Assembly (NCBI RefSeq): GCF_020614375.1
Contig: NZ_CP085327.1
Span: forward strand, 434,001-498,000
From: Haladaptatus salinisoli
Lineage (GTDB): Archaea > Halobacteriota > Halobacteria > Halobacteriales > Haladaptataceae
Reading direction: 5' to 3'
DNA: 64,000 bases
In this document: positions 8,254 to 16,634 of the stretch, one piece after another
Layout: each line of letters opens with the position of its first letter
Position numbering within the stretch: the stretch's first letter is position 1
Notes under the pieces: model-generated
What the model saw: the letters and a program-made list of their open reading frames with translations, nothing else
Databases searched by the model: none
Told to the model about the DNA's origin: nothing
Position numbers and translations under genes: made by a program

Positions 8254-9615
8254 TCAGTCGTCGGAGAGCGCCGCGCTCTCCTGCGCGGCGCTCGCACCGC
8301 CGACCTCGGCGGTTTCGAGGTACTCGTCCGCGTCGATGGCGGCCTTACAGCCCATGCCCGCGGCGGTCACGGCCTGCTGGTAGTGGTAGTCGACCACGTC
8401 GCCCGCGCCGAAGATGCCGGGTACGTCCGTCTTCGTCTGGCCGCCCCCCTTGCCGCCCGCGGTGCGGATGTACCCATCCTCGTCCAATCGGACGCCCGTG
8501 CCTTCGAGGTAGCCCGTGTTCGGCGTGTGGCCGATGGCGAGGAACACCGCGCCCACGTCGAAGTCGAAGGCCTCGGTCTCGGGGTGGTCCGGCTTTTCGG
8601 TGGGGCGACCCTCGGGGTGGGTGACCATCTTGACGTGGCTGACGCCGCCCTCGGGCGAGCCGTGAATCTCGGTTACCTCGGTGTTCTTCATTATCTCGAT
8701 GTCGCCGTCCTCGACCTTCTCCTGGACGCGGTCTTGCCAGTAGTCCTCGGCGCGGAACTCCTCGCGCCGGTGAACGAGGTACACCTTCTCCGCGAATTTG
8801 GTGAGGAAGGTGGCCTCCTCGAACGCGGCGTCGCCGCCGCCGATGACGACCATCTCCTCGTCGCGGAAGAACGCGCCGTCGCAGGTCGCGCAGGTCGAGA
8901 CGCCGTAGCCCATCAGTTCGTCCTCCCCCGGAATCGAGAGCGTTCGGGCGCTCGCGCCGCTGGCCGCGATGAGCGCGTCGGTCGTGAACACCTTCCCGTT
9001 CGAGAGTTCGACCCGGAACGGGCGCGAGGTGTCGTCCACGTCCTCGATGATGCCCATCTCGACGTCGGCGCCGAACCGCTCGGCCTGTTCCTGCATGTTG
9101 TTGATGAGGTCGGGCCCGCTGATGCCCTCCGGGAAGCCGGGGTAGTTTTCGACCTCCGTGGTGAGCGTCAACTGACCGCCCGGTTCGTCGCCTTGCAGGA
9201 CGAGCGGGTCGTTGTTCGCCCGCGCGGCGTAGATGGCCGCGGTCAGCCCCGCGATGCCGCTTCCGGAGACGATGAGCTTTCGGTGCTCGGGGTCGCCGCC
9301 GCCTCCCTCGCTTCGTCCCTTCGCGTCGCCGTTCCCCCCGTCGGCGCGCGCGATTCCGAGCTTCTCGTCGAGTTCGCCCGTTTCGTCGAGCGCGCTTGTC
9401 TCGTCCCATCCGCCGACGAGTTCGTCGTCGATGAACACCTCGGGTGCCGTCTTGCGACCGTTCGCTCGCTCGACCATCTCCTCGAACAGTTCCTCGTCGC
9501 CGGTCACGTTGTACGTCTCGTACTCGACGCCTTTCTCGTCGAAGAGGTCTTTCGCTTTATCGCAGTACGGACAGTCCTCCTTCGTATAAATCTCGACGTG
9601 AGGATGTTCGGTCAT
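8254..9615 (-). CDS. trxB: Glutaredoxin-thioredoxin reductase fusion
   Basis: 453 residues. Residues 1-88 form a glutaredoxin domain with CPYC (Cys15, Cys18), TAPEVFI and GGWDE. A Gly-rich charged linker (about 89-112) leads to a full NADPH-thioredoxin reductase: FAD motif GSGIAGLTAAIYAA, redox centre CATC (Cys242, Cys245), NADPH motif GGGDAAFEEA and the FAD C-terminal motif GIFGAGDV. It moves electrons from NAD(P)H through FAD to a dithiol. The fused glutaredoxin could be its built-in acceptor or deliver electrons to other proteins. Haloarchaea use gamma-glutamylcysteine rather than glutathione, so that thiol is a candidate partner (inference). The ATG is followed directly by the glutaredoxin beta-strand. 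Confidence 0.93.
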   Translation of the reverse strand: MTEHPHVEIYTKEDCPYCDKAKDLFDEKGVEYETYNVTGDEELFEEMVERANGRKTAPEVFIDDELVGGWDETSALDETGELDEKLGIARADGGNGDAKGRSEGGGGDPEHRKLIVSGSGIAGLTAAIYAARANNDPLVLQGDEPGGQLTLTTEVENYPGFPEGISGPDLINNMQEQAERFGADVEMGIIEDVDDTSRPFRVELSNGKVFTTDALIAASGASARTLSIPGEDELMGYGVSTCATCDGAFFRDEEMVVIGGGDAAFEEATFLTKFAEKVYLVHRREEFRAEDYWQDRVQEKVEDGDIEIMKNTEVTEIHGSPEGGVSHVKMVTHPEGRPTEKPDHPETEAFDFDVGAVFLAIGHTPNTGYLEGTGVRLDEDGYIRTAGGKGGGQTKTDVPGIFGAGDVVDYHYQQAVTAAGMGCKAAIDADEYLETAEVGGASAAQESAALSDD

Positions 9616-9764
9616 GGTGCAATATCACTTCCCATCGCGTATTTACCTTGCGCTGTCCTCCCTCGTTTCCGGTATCGTCAGCCCTCGACTCCGTTCGACT
9701 CCCCGACGTCGACCGTTCGCAATCGTCCGAAGCCCTTACCCCCTTCCCCTCGCTTCTCACGCCT

Positions 9765-10049
9765 ATGACCGCGGATATAGACGAGAAGACGAACCGCTAC
9801 GAGCGACTGTTGTCTGAGGCGCTCGACGCCGCCGAAATCGCTCCGCCGACCGACACGCCGATGGGCGAGGCGGCGGCGGACTGCAAGGAAATGGCGCGGT
9901 CGTACCTCGAAGACGGACGGCACTTCCGCGAGGACGACGACCTCGTCAACGCGCTCGCCTCGTTCTCCTACGGTCACGCGTGGCTCGACGCCGGAGTTCG
10001 GATCGGCCTGTTCGACGCGCCCCGAGAGGGACACCTGTTCACGACGTAA
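9765..10049 (+). CDS. DUF357 family protein
   Basis: 94 residues of the archaeal DUF357 family: a compact helical bundle with conserved DDDLVNALASFSYGHAWLDAGVRIGL. The ATG at 9765 was chosen because it begins the conserved part (TADIDEKTNRYERLL); the frame is open further upstream, but that stretch runs antisense to the thioredoxin reductase gene. Function is unknown. It is divergent from trxB and convergent with the metal permease gene. Confidence 0.85.
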   Translation: MTADIDEKTNRYERLLSEALDAAEIAPPTDTPMGEAAADCKEMARSYLEDGRHFREDDDLVNALASFSYGHAWLDAGVRIGLFDAPREGHLFTT

Positions 10050-10067
10050 CGCCGAAAATTCGACGTC

Positions 10068-11264
10068 TCACCCCAGGACGCCGAACCCCGTTTTCGCGCC
10101 GATGTCGAAGAACAGGTGCAGGGCGACGCCGACGACGAGCGCGGGAATCGTCGTGTAGATGGACGCGACGACGGCGGCCTTCTTGTCGATGGCGAGAAGG
10201 GGAAAGAGGGCGTCGCCGTCCTGACTGATGGCGTTCGCGGTGAGCGCGGAAAACGGAATCGCACCCTCGGCGTACACGCTGGCCAGCACGATCTGCGGGC
10301 CGCAACCGGGTATCAGTCCGATGACCGCGCCGGCGACGGGGGCGAGCACGCCGACGGCGGCGGCGAGTGATCCCACGTCGACGCCGAGGAGGACGACCCC
10401 GTACTCGTAGAGGAGGTACGCCGCGAGCACCCACACCGTGACGAAACTCGTCTCCAGCGCGGCGTGCGTCAGCGTGTCGTAGAGGTCGGCGAAGGAGTCG
10501 CGGGCGCGACCGACTCGCCCGTCGCCGAGGTAGCGTCGTCCGACGAAGTAGAGGTAGAACGACGCCGTCGTCCCCGTCAGCCCGACGACCGTGAACGCGC
10601 CGGCGTACGACGCGCCGAGCGTCAGCGGGACGTCCGGTGCGCCGGAGAGCAGGTACAGCACGCCCAAAACGAGTGCGACACCCGCCGACACCCACCAGAG
10701 GGCGTGAACCGCGTGGCTGAGCGGGGTCAAAACGGGGGACTCCCGGGCCGCGGTCGTTTCGCAGCAGTCGTACTCGTGCGCCGGATTGCCGCCGGGATTG
10801 GCCGCGACCGATCCCCCGTCCGTCGCCGTCCGTCCGAAAGTGGCGACCGCGCGGTCGACGCGACCGACGCCCATGCCGAAGCGGTCGATGGCGTAGCCCG
10901 AGGCGATGGCGGTGGCGAAGGCGATACCGTACGCGTACAGCGCGGCTTTTGGGGCCAGCGCGAGGATGACGAACGCGGAGTCGCCCGCCGTGGCGATGAG
11001 CGTCGCGACGACGGTTCCGAAGCTGACCGTCCCGCGGACGTACAGCGGCATCATCACGATGGCCCCGCCGCAGCCGGGCGTGAGACCCATGAGCGCGCCG
11101 AACAGCGGTTGCAGTCGCTCGTTGTCCGAGAGTCGTTCGACCAGTGCGCCGTTCGTCCGGTACTGGACGACGCCGAACAGGAGCACCGTGACCGCCACGA
11201 ACGCGCTCACCTGCACGTAGCCGTCGCGCACCGAGGTGAGAAACACCTCCACGAGTTCGTTCAT
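10068..11264 (-). CDS. Putative manganese/heavy-metal exporter, 10-TM permease
   Basis: 398 residues with about ten hydrophobic segments. Two half-repeats each carry a PGCG signature: GLTPGCGGAIVMMP near residue 60 and GLIPGCGPQIVLASVY near 320. This is the layout of the family annotated as putative 10-TM heavy-metal exporter/manganese transporter. A Cys/His/Glu cluster (HEYDCCE) in the central cytosolic loop could bind metal. A perfect 16-bp palindrome lies 34 bases upstream, where a metal-dependent DtxR/SirR-type repressor could bind. Mn is the likely substrate by family, but this is inference. Confidence 0.82.
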   Translation of the reverse strand: MNELVEVFLTSVRDGYVQVSAFVAVTVLLFGVVQYRTNGALVERLSDNERLQPLFGALMGLTPGCGGAIVMMPLYVRGTVSFGTVVATLIATAGDSAFVILALAPKAALYAYGIAFATAIASGYAIDRFGMGVGRVDRAVATFGRTATDGGSVAANPGGNPAHEYDCCETTAARESPVLTPLSHAVHALWWVSAGVALVLGVLYLLSGAPDVPLTLGASYAGAFTVVGLTGTTASFYLYFVGRRYLGDGRVGRARDSFADLYDTLTHAALETSFVTVWVLAAYLLYEYGVVLLGVDVGSLAAAVGVLAPVAGAVIGLIPGCGPQIVLASVYAEGAIPFSALTANAISQDGDALFPLLAIDKKAAVVASIYTTIPALVVGVALHLFFDIGAKTGFGVLG

Positions 11265-11297
11265 CGTTTCCGCACACCTTCCAGAGACGCCAGCAGA

Positions 11298-11313
11298 TTT
11301 AGACTCATCTAAA
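11298..11313. promoter_or_regulatory. Palindromic operator upstream of the metal permease
   Basis: TTTAGA-CTCA-TCTAAA, perfect 6-bp arms. It lies 34-49 bases before the permease ATG and just downstream of a minus-strand TATAAG (about 11334-11340), so it spans the expected transcription start. Size and symmetry match DtxR/SirR/MntR-type operators. Confidence 0.55.
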
Positions 11314-11397
11314 CTCTATTTTCGTAGGGGGGAACTTATACGTTTCGCCGGTGCAATTCTTGCCGGTCGGTTCGTGAACGATTCGAGGCGGGGACGA

Positions 11398-11427
11398 GGT
11401 AGAGCCACAATTCTTATTCGCTCTACC
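11398..11427. promoter_or_regulatory. Inverted repeat framing the cspA promoter
   Basis: GGTAGAGC and GCTCTACC, eight perfect pairs separated by 14 bases that contain the TATA-like TTCTTATTC. It ends 18 bases before the cspA ATG. A regulator bound here would cover the promoter. Confidence 0.5.
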
Positions 11428-11445
11428 ATACTCTGTACGGTCGCA

Positions 11446-11640
11446 ATGGCGAAAGGTACGGTCACCTTCTTCAACGACACTGGCGGTTACGGTTTCATCG
11501 ACACCGAGGACGCGGACGAGGACGTGTTCTTCCACATGGAAGACGTCGGCGGTCCCGACTTGGAGGAGGGCCAAGAAGTGGAGTTCGACATCGAACAGGC
11601 CGACAAAGGGCCGCGAGCAACGAACCTCCAACGAATCTGA
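11446..11640 (+). CDS. cspA: Cold shock protein
   Basis: 64 residues: a single OB-fold cold-shock domain with RNP1-like GGYGFI (residues 13-18) and RNP2-like VFFHM (28-32). It begins MAKGTVTFFND and is strongly acidic. It binds single-stranded nucleic acid and acts as an RNA chaperone. The ATG is fixed by the universal KGTV start of the fold. The promoter is framed by a long inverted repeat, suggesting direct transcription control. Confidence 0.96.
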   Translation: MAKGTVTFFNDTGGYGFIDTEDADEDVFFHMEDVGGPDLEEGQEVEFDIEQADKGPRATNLQRI

Positions 11641-11735
11641 GCTAGTTCCGGACGGGCTAGTTCGGCGAGGAGCGACGGCTCTGTTTCACTCGGTCGCCAA
11701 CAAGATTTTTCCCGGTTCCCATCGACATCCACGAT

Positions 11736-11915
11736 ATGGTGGAGACGTACGTTCGACTGTTGTGCCCGGAGTGCGGAAAAAATTGGGAATCGAGTCCGGA
11801 CGACCTGCCCGCTTCCGACCGGCAGTTCAACTGTCCGAACTGCCACGCGACACGGCGAACGTCGGAGTTCACGCGGACCGAACGCGACCTGGAGACGCTG
11901 AAACAGCTCCAGTAA
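11736..11915 (+). CDS. Small zinc-ribbon protein
   Basis: 59 residues with two Cys pairs, CPEC near residue 10 and CPNC near residue 33 (CPNCHA), making one zinc ribbon, followed by a charged helix (ERDLETLKQLQ). The fold resembles small nucleic-acid- or protein-binding zinc ribbons of archaea. It ends exactly where the opposite-strand aIF2-beta gene ends. Only 95 bases separate it from cspA. Function unknown. Confidence 0.8.
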   Translation: MVETYVRLLCPECGKNWESSPDDLPASDRQFNCPNCHATRRTSEFTRTERDLETLKQLQ

Positions 11916-12323
11916 TCAGCCGCTCGTCGCCGCCCGCGCGCCGCACGCTTCGCAGCGTAGCATCAGCGCACCGTTTTCCCGTTCGAGTTGCGTATCCGGC
12001 AGCCCACACTCCGGACAGCGGACGAACTGCTCGGTGTACTCCTCGATGGCGTTCGCGATACGCTCGGCGGAGAACGACCCGGTCAGACGGGCACGACCCT
12101 TCTCGTCGATCTGCGCGCTCGTCCCCAGTTCGTTCTGTACGAACTTGAGAACGTGCTTTTCTTCGCGCCCGAGTCGGTCGAGCGTCGCCTGAAAGTTCTC
12201 GTACACGGTGGCGTTGCCCTCCTGTCGGACGTTCGGGTCGGGTACGTCGAACCTGTCGCCGCTTCCTTCGATGTCCGGCGTCTCGTCCAGCGCTCGTTCG
12301 AGCTGTTCGTCGTAATCGACCAT
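11916..12323 (-). CDS. eif2b: Translation initiation factor aIF2 subunit beta
   Basis: 135 residues of archaeal eIF2-beta: core helices with HVLKFVQNELGTSAQID, then YVEQ-like YTEQFVRC and a C-terminal zinc ribbon with CPEC and CEAC. With the alpha and gamma subunits it brings initiator Met-tRNA to the ribosome. I chose ATG 12323 (MVDYDEQL) instead of the in-frame TTG four codons earlier; a minus-strand TATA (complement of 12346-12355) fits a leaderless message. It is convergent with the zinc-ribbon gene with no gap. Confidence 0.93.
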   Translation of the reverse strand: MVDYDEQLERALDETPDIEGSGDRFDVPDPNVRQEGNATVYENFQATLDRLGREEKHVLKFVQNELGTSAQIDEKGRARLTGSFSAERIANAIEEYTEQFVRCPECGLPDTQLERENGALMLRCEACGARAATSG

Positions 12324-12440
12324 ACCCGTATCCAACGCCTCTGCCGATAAAAGCGTTTCAAACTCGAAAACGGACCGTATGGCGTGCTAGCGGGACTCAA
12401 GATAATAATATAACCCTGCAACCACTACATCAGCGTGCTT

Positions 12441-12677
12441 ATGAAGAAGCAGGAGCTTATCCACCTTCACGGCCTGCTTGCAGAGGTCGGTAATCACTTC
12501 GAGAACAGAAACGGGGAGACGATTAGACTGGACGAGTACGACGCACTCGGCGTACGGCCAACATCCATTCACAAATCGAAAACTGACCACAAGGCGGCTG
12601 TTTTTGCGTTGGCTGGTGCGATAACGACGGAGATGCGTGCGACCGAACGCGAAACGGTCGCACCCCGAGCAGACTGA
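12441..12677 (+). CDS. UPF0058 family protein
   Basis: 78 residues beginning MKKQELIHLHGLLAEV, the standard opening of archaeal UPF0058, followed by EYDALGVRPTSIHKSKTDHKAAVFALA. It is helical and lacks catalytic motifs. ATG 12441 was preferred to the GTG two codons earlier; the TATA box AATAATATAACC (12402-12413) lies about 28 bases before it, so the message is leaderless. Function unknown. Confidence 0.88.
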   Translation: MKKQELIHLHGLLAEVGNHFENRNGETIRLDEYDALGVRPTSIHKSKTDHKAAVFALAGAITTEMRATERETVAPRAD

Positions 12678-12866
12678 ACAACAGCGCGTTGGCTCCCCGC
12701 AGTTAGAAAATTCCCGAGTGGTAACGCTGCGCTTCTAATTTAATGTGTCAGAGTCAGTACTGTGTAATATTCTCAGACGTGATAACGGGCTGCGGGATTT
12801 AATACAACTCTCTTCGAACTGTACGCTACCGAATCGGCAGAATGTCACGGGAGACAGAAAATAAAC

Positions 12867-13466
12867 ATGAACGAAAACGACACAAACGGACGGCGTTCGG
12901 ACCGCGGTCAAGTCGGCATCGGAACGCTCATCGTGTTCATCGCGATGGTGCTCGTCGCTGCGATTGCAGCGGGCGTGCTCATCAACACGGCGGGGTTCCT
13001 CCAATCGAAATCCGAACAGACCGGGACGGAGAGCAGCGCACAGGTGACCGACCGCGTACACGTCGTCAGCACGATGGGCAACGTGACTTTCAGCGGGGCG
13101 AAGGGCAGCCACGTGGTCGATTACGTCAACCTCACGGTGATGAAAGGCTCCGGTTCCGGCGACATCAACCTCTCGACGGCGACCATCGAGTGGCTCGGCC
13201 CCGACGACGGACGTATCCTGACGATGGGCGACAGCGCCAACGGTACGCAGTTCGCCGTCGAAGAGATCCGGGACGAAGGCGACTCGCTCCCGGTGCTCGT
13301 CAGCAAGAAAGACCGCTTCCGAATCGTGCTCAACGCGAGTGCGATCACCGGCGGTCTCGAAGAGCGCCAGGACTTCACGATAAAGATCGTCACGTCCGCG
13401 GGTGCGATGACGTACCATCACAGCGTCCCGGAGACGCTCTCGGACGGCCACGCGATAGCGCTGTAA
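12867..13466 (+). CDS. Archaellin (archaeal flagellin)
   Basis: 199 residues. A class III signal peptide ends in RRSDRG, with cleavage by the prepilin-type peptidase predicted between Gly14 and Gln15. The hydrophobic assembly helix that follows ([15 protein letters not shown]) is typical of haloarchaeal archaellins. The outer domain is beta-rich with several NxS/T sites (NVTF, NLTV, NLST, NGTQ, NASA) that could be N-glycosylated. No other archaellum gene (arlCDEFGHIJ) is in the window, and only one archaellin gene is here. The ATG follows an AT-rich leader. Confidence 0.92.
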   Translation: MNENDTNGRRSDRGQVGIGTLIVFIAMVLVAAIAAGVLINTAGFLQSKSEQTGTESSAQVTDRVHVVSTMGNVTFSGAKGSHVVDYVNLTVMKGSGSGDINLSTATIEWLGPDDGRILTMGDSANGTQFAVEEIRDEGDSLPVLVSKKDRFRIVLNASAITGGLEERQDFTIKIVTSAGAMTYHHSVPETLSDGHAIAL

Positions 13467-13496
13467 TCGCCCCTCTTTCTCTCGTTCTCCGCTCGA

Positions 13497-14297
13497 CTAG
13501 CGTCGCCTGTCGCGCCACGCCGGAAACTCCTCGCGCACGCGTTCGACGCGTGCTGGGTCGATGTCGGTAACGACGAGGTCCGGTTCGTCGCCCGTGCTCG
13601 CGAGGAGCGTTCCCCACGGATCGTACACCGTCGACCGACCGAGGAGGGTCGCGTCTTGGTACGACCCGGAGCCGTTGATGGTGGCGAGAAAACACTGGTT
13701 TTCGACGGCGCGCGCCCGTGAGAGCACCGTCCAGTGTTCGACGCGGGGGTAGGGCCACGCGCTCGGGACGAGCACGAGCGTCGCGCCCGCCTCCGCGATG
13801 TCGCGGTAGAGTTCTGGGAATCGCAGGTCGTAGCAGGTCGTCATCCCGACGGTCACGTCCTCGAACTCCGCGATACCGAGCGACTCGCCGGGGACGAGCA
13901 GTTCGGCTTCCGCGGACTCGTAGCCGAAGAGGTGGTGTTTCCGGTACACCGCCCGCCGCCGTCCGTCGCGGTCGAAGGAGACCGACGTGTTGGCGAGGCC
14001 TTCGTCGGCGGGCGTCCCGTCGTCCGTCAGCGAGAGGTCTTCGACGATGCTCCCGGCGAGGACGCCGATCCCGTGCTCCGCGGCGAGGTCGCTCACCGCC
14101 GAGAGCGTCGGCCCGTCCAACCCCTCGGCGTTTCGCTGGTAGGTTTCGAAGGCGAAGTAGCCGACGTTGAAAATCTCGGGGAGGGCGACGAGGTCCGCGC
14201 CGCGTCGGGCCGCCGATTCGATGGCCTCGGCCGCCCGTTCGCGGTTCGACTCCACGTCGCCGCCTTCGATGGCGAGCTGTGCGAGCGCGAGCCTCAT
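13497..14297 (-). CDS. Nitrilase-superfamily amidohydrolase (omega-amidase-like)
   Basis: 266 residues of the carbon-nitrogen hydrolase family. The Glu-Lys-Cys triad is visible: Glu41 (ALPEIFNVGYF), Lys120 (VYRKHHLF) and Cys155 (MTTCYDLRFPELYR). The pattern is that of the Nit2/omega-amidase and deaminated-metabolite repair branch, which hydrolyses small amides; the exact substrate is unknown. It shares ATGA with the following SRPBCC gene, which is upstream in transcription order, so they form a two-gene operon. Confidence 0.9.
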   Translation of the reverse strand: MRLALAQLAIEGGDVESNRERAAEAIESAARRGADLVALPEIFNVGYFAFETYQRNAEGLDGPTLSAVSDLAAEHGIGVLAGSIVEDLSLTDDGTPADEGLANTSVSFDRDGRRRAVYRKHHLFGYESAEAELLVPGESLGIAEFEDVTVGMTTCYDLRFPELYRDIAEAGATLVLVPSAWPYPRVEHWTVLSRARAVENQCFLATINGSGSYQDATLLGRSTVYDPWGTLLASTGDEPDLVVTDIDPARVERVREEFPAWRDRRR

Positions 14298-14725
14298 GAC
14301 CTGACTCCGACTTCGTCTCGAAGCGCGTCTTCGAGGTTCGATAGCTCCTCGTCCAGGTGTTTCTTGAAGTATCGCTCGATGCCGGGGATGCGACCCTCGA
14401 CGACGAACCGGTTGACGAGCCTACAGCCGCCCTCCGTGGGGAGAATCTCGTGCTCCCCGGTCACGCGCATGGCCGACGAGCGCCCGACGAACTTCACGTA
14501 CCTCGGTTCTTCGCGGACGACGTCCTCGGTCTCGACGGGAATCGTTCGGCTCACGAACGGAATCGGAAGCTCGATGTGCCACGTCGCGCGCCTGCTCCCG
14601 GCCTCGGCGTCGTACTCCGCGACGACGCTGATGGCGCTGGCTCGCCGCTTTGGGTCGGCGATGAACTCCCAGACCTCCTCCGGGGGAACGGGGAGGTCGA
14701 AGGTTCGCTCTACCCGGACTGTCAT
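14294..14725 (-). CDS. SRPBCC-fold lipid/ligand-binding protein
   Basis: 143 residues of the START/Bet-v-1-like SRPBCC family, beginning with the standard VERTFDLPVPPEEVWEFIADP and ending in a long amphipathic helix (YFKKHLDEELSNLEDAL). These small cavity proteins bind hydrophobic ligands. The ATG at 14725 starts right at the first beta strand; an upstream in-frame extension is not conserved-looking. It is co-transcribed with the amidase by a 4-base overlap. Confidence 0.85.
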   Translation of the reverse strand: MTVRVERTFDLPVPPEEVWEFIADPKRRASAISVVAEYDAEAGSRRATWHIELPIPFVSRTIPVETEDVVREEPRYVKFVGRSSAMRVTGEHEILPTEGGCRLVNRFVVEGRIPGIERYFKKHLDEELSNLEDALRDEVGVRS

Positions 14726-14763
14726 ACGAAAAGATTGGCGTGCGGCGGTAAAAATCCAGCCAC

Positions 14764-14988
14764 TTAGCTCGGACTGACCTTCCACGTCGTCGAACGGGCG
14801 CGCCCCCACTTTTCGATGTCCACGTCCTCGGACTTCTCGGCGAGTTTCGGGAGTCGGGACCCTACCTGCTTCGAGGAGAGGCCGAGGTGCTTGGCGATGT
14901 TCTTCGCGCGGAAGTACCGCTCACCGCCAGCGACGCTATCGCGTAGGAACTCGAGGATTCGCCGTTCCTCGTCGCTGAAATCTGTCAT
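14764..14988 (-). CDS. Small HTH protein (haloarchaeal)
   Basis: 74 residues with a winged-helix pattern: DEERRILEFLRDSV, AKNIAKHLGLSSKQVGSRLPKL, and a C-terminal RSTTWKV strand. It is likely a small DNA-binding protein or regulator. ATG 14988 (MTDFSDEE) was chosen; the open frame reaches 15042 but would add a basic, hydrophobic stretch unlike the rest. Targets unknown. Confidence 0.78.
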   Translation of the reverse strand: MTDFSDEERRILEFLRDSVAGGERYFRAKNIAKHLGLSSKQVGSRLPKLAEKSEDVDIEKWGRARSTTWKVSPS

Positions 14989-15056
14989 CCTCACCAACAC
15001 TACGCGCCTGACGGTCTTAACCATTATCCCCCCGAAGAACAAGTGTTAATTTCGCG

Positions 15057-15245
15057 TCAATTCGAGTAGAGGTGCGTCGCCGTTATCGCCAGCACGCCCG
15101 CGACGACGGCGGTTGCGAAGCCCCACGCCGCGATTTCCGTCCCCGGAGTGGCGAACGTCACCGCCGCCCCGACGACCGCGACGAGCACGAACAACACGGA
15201 GAGGCCGACCCCCATGTCCGTCGAAACTGCCTGATTTCCTGCCAT
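15057..15245 (-). CDS. Small two-TM membrane protein
   Basis: 62 residues with two hydrophobic helices (about 13-31 and 37-56) and short polar ends; it starts MAGNQAVSTDMG and ends HLYSN. No motif shows a function. It is divergent from the LEA14-type gene and upstream of the small HTH gene on the same strand. Confidence 0.7.
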   Translation of the reverse strand: MAGNQAVSTDMGVGLSVLFVLVAVVGAAVTFATPGTEIAAWGFATAVVAGVLAITATHLYSN

Positions 15246-15356
15246 GTGACACCCTTTCCCGACCTTCGACTTAGTTCATTCTACTCCGATTCGGTGGGTT
15301 CGATGACAGATACGCGACCCGAGGGTTTTTTGGTACCGCTCTCCCGGAACATCCGT

Positions 15357-16547
15357 ATGGTCGTGGGACCGCTTAAGACGCTGTTACCTGTCGGAAAGCG
15401 CGGGTTTCTCGCTATCGTACTCGTCGCCGCGCTCGCCGGGGCGGGCGTGCTCTCGGGCGTGCTCGGCGCGCCGAGCGTCGTCGGCGTGGACAACGAGTTC
15501 GGGGACGTGACGAACGAGACGACGGAGATACGAACCGCGCTCGTCGTTGACAACCCCAACCCGTTCGGCGTGCGGGTCGGGAACACCTCGGTGAACTACA
15601 CCGTCGAGATGAACGACGTGGCGATGGCCACGGGCGAGCGGTCGAACCTCGGACTCGACCCCGGGAACACGACGCTCCGGTTCTCGACGCGGATGGAGAA
15701 TGGAAAGATTCCCGAGTGGTGGGCGACGCACATCCGAAACGACGAGCGGACGACGCTTCGAATCCGGTCGAAGGTCAGTTCGTCGCTCGTCGGTCGGTCG
15801 GTGCGCGTTCCGTACAGCCAGCGAATCGAGACGAACATCATCGACGAGTTCAACTCGACGGAGACGCGCCCGGTGAACGCGAGCGCCCCGCTCGTCTCCG
15901 ACCCCGTGCTCTACGTCAACGAGACGAGCGCGAACTGGGGTTCCCCGACGCGCGATCGGACGCCCATCCGGATGCGGATGCGAATGTACAACCCGAAACA
16001 GGTGCCGTACACCGTCTCCGAAATCGGGTACGAGGTGACGATGAACGGGATTCCGGTCGGGGAGGGAACGACCGCACGACCGTACACCATCCCGGCGAAC
16101 TCCGAGCGGACGGTTAAGATGCGGACCGTCATCCGCAACCAACGACTCGACGAGTGGTGGGTGAGCCACCTCGAAAACGACCAAACGACTCACCTGAAAA
16201 TCGATTTCTACGCGAAGGTCGACCTCCCGACCGGGAGCACGGTTCGCGTGCCGCTTCGCCCGCTGACCTACGAGAAGCGAATCGAGACGCACATCTTCGA
16301 GAACGACTCGATCGAAGGCGCGGTCGAGGGGTCGAACGGAACGACCCGGCCCGCCGGAACGACGCGGGCGACGACGGGAAGCGATTCGGGCGCGACGACG
16401 GAGACGACCGACGGACGGACGACGGACGCGCCACCGACAGAGACGACCGCCGGTGAGACGACCACCACGGACGACGGTGGGCTTCTCGGGAGCCTGTCGG
16501 TGGACGCCCGGGCGGCGCGATACTTTCCCTCACCGATAGAGTTTTGA
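15357..16547 (+). CDS. LEA14-type (WHy domain) membrane-anchored protein
   Basis: About 396 residues from ATG 15357; an earlier in-frame ATG at 15303 is the alternative. An N-terminal membrane anchor (GFLAIVLVAALAGAGVLSGVL) is followed by two WHy domains, each with the hallmark NPNPFGV / NPKQVPYTV strand and a later EWWATHI or EWWVSHL motif. WHy/LEA14 domains are linked to desiccation and salt stress. The tail is rich in Thr with Glu/Asp (TTRATTGSDSGATTETTDG), probably an extended, possibly O-glycosylated stalk. The protein is expected outside the cell, tethered to the membrane. Confidence 0.85.
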   Translation: MVVGPLKTLLPVGKRGFLAIVLVAALAGAGVLSGVLGAPSVVGVDNEFGDVTNETTEIRTALVVDNPNPFGVRVGNTSVNYTVEMNDVAMATGERSNLGLDPGNTTLRFSTRMENGKIPEWWATHIRNDERTTLRIRSKVSSSLVGRSVRVPYSQRIETNIIDEFNSTETRPVNASAPLVSDPVLYVNETSANWGSPTRDRTPIRMRMRMYNPKQVPYTVSEIGYEVTMNGIPVGEGTTARPYTIPANSERTVKMRTVIRNQRLDEWWVSHLENDQTTHLKIDFYAKVDLPTGSTVRVPLRPLTYEKRIETHIFENDSIEGAVEGSNGTTRPAGTTRATTGSDSGATTETTDGRTTDAPPTETTAGETTTTDDGGLLGSLSVDARAARYFPSPIEF

Positions 16548-16634
16548 ATCCGGCGTGACCATTTCTGCGTATGCCACGGAGTAGTCACTCTCCTGGTCGA
16601 GTTCTTCTCGGGCGATGAGAGTGCCGTAACGGCG

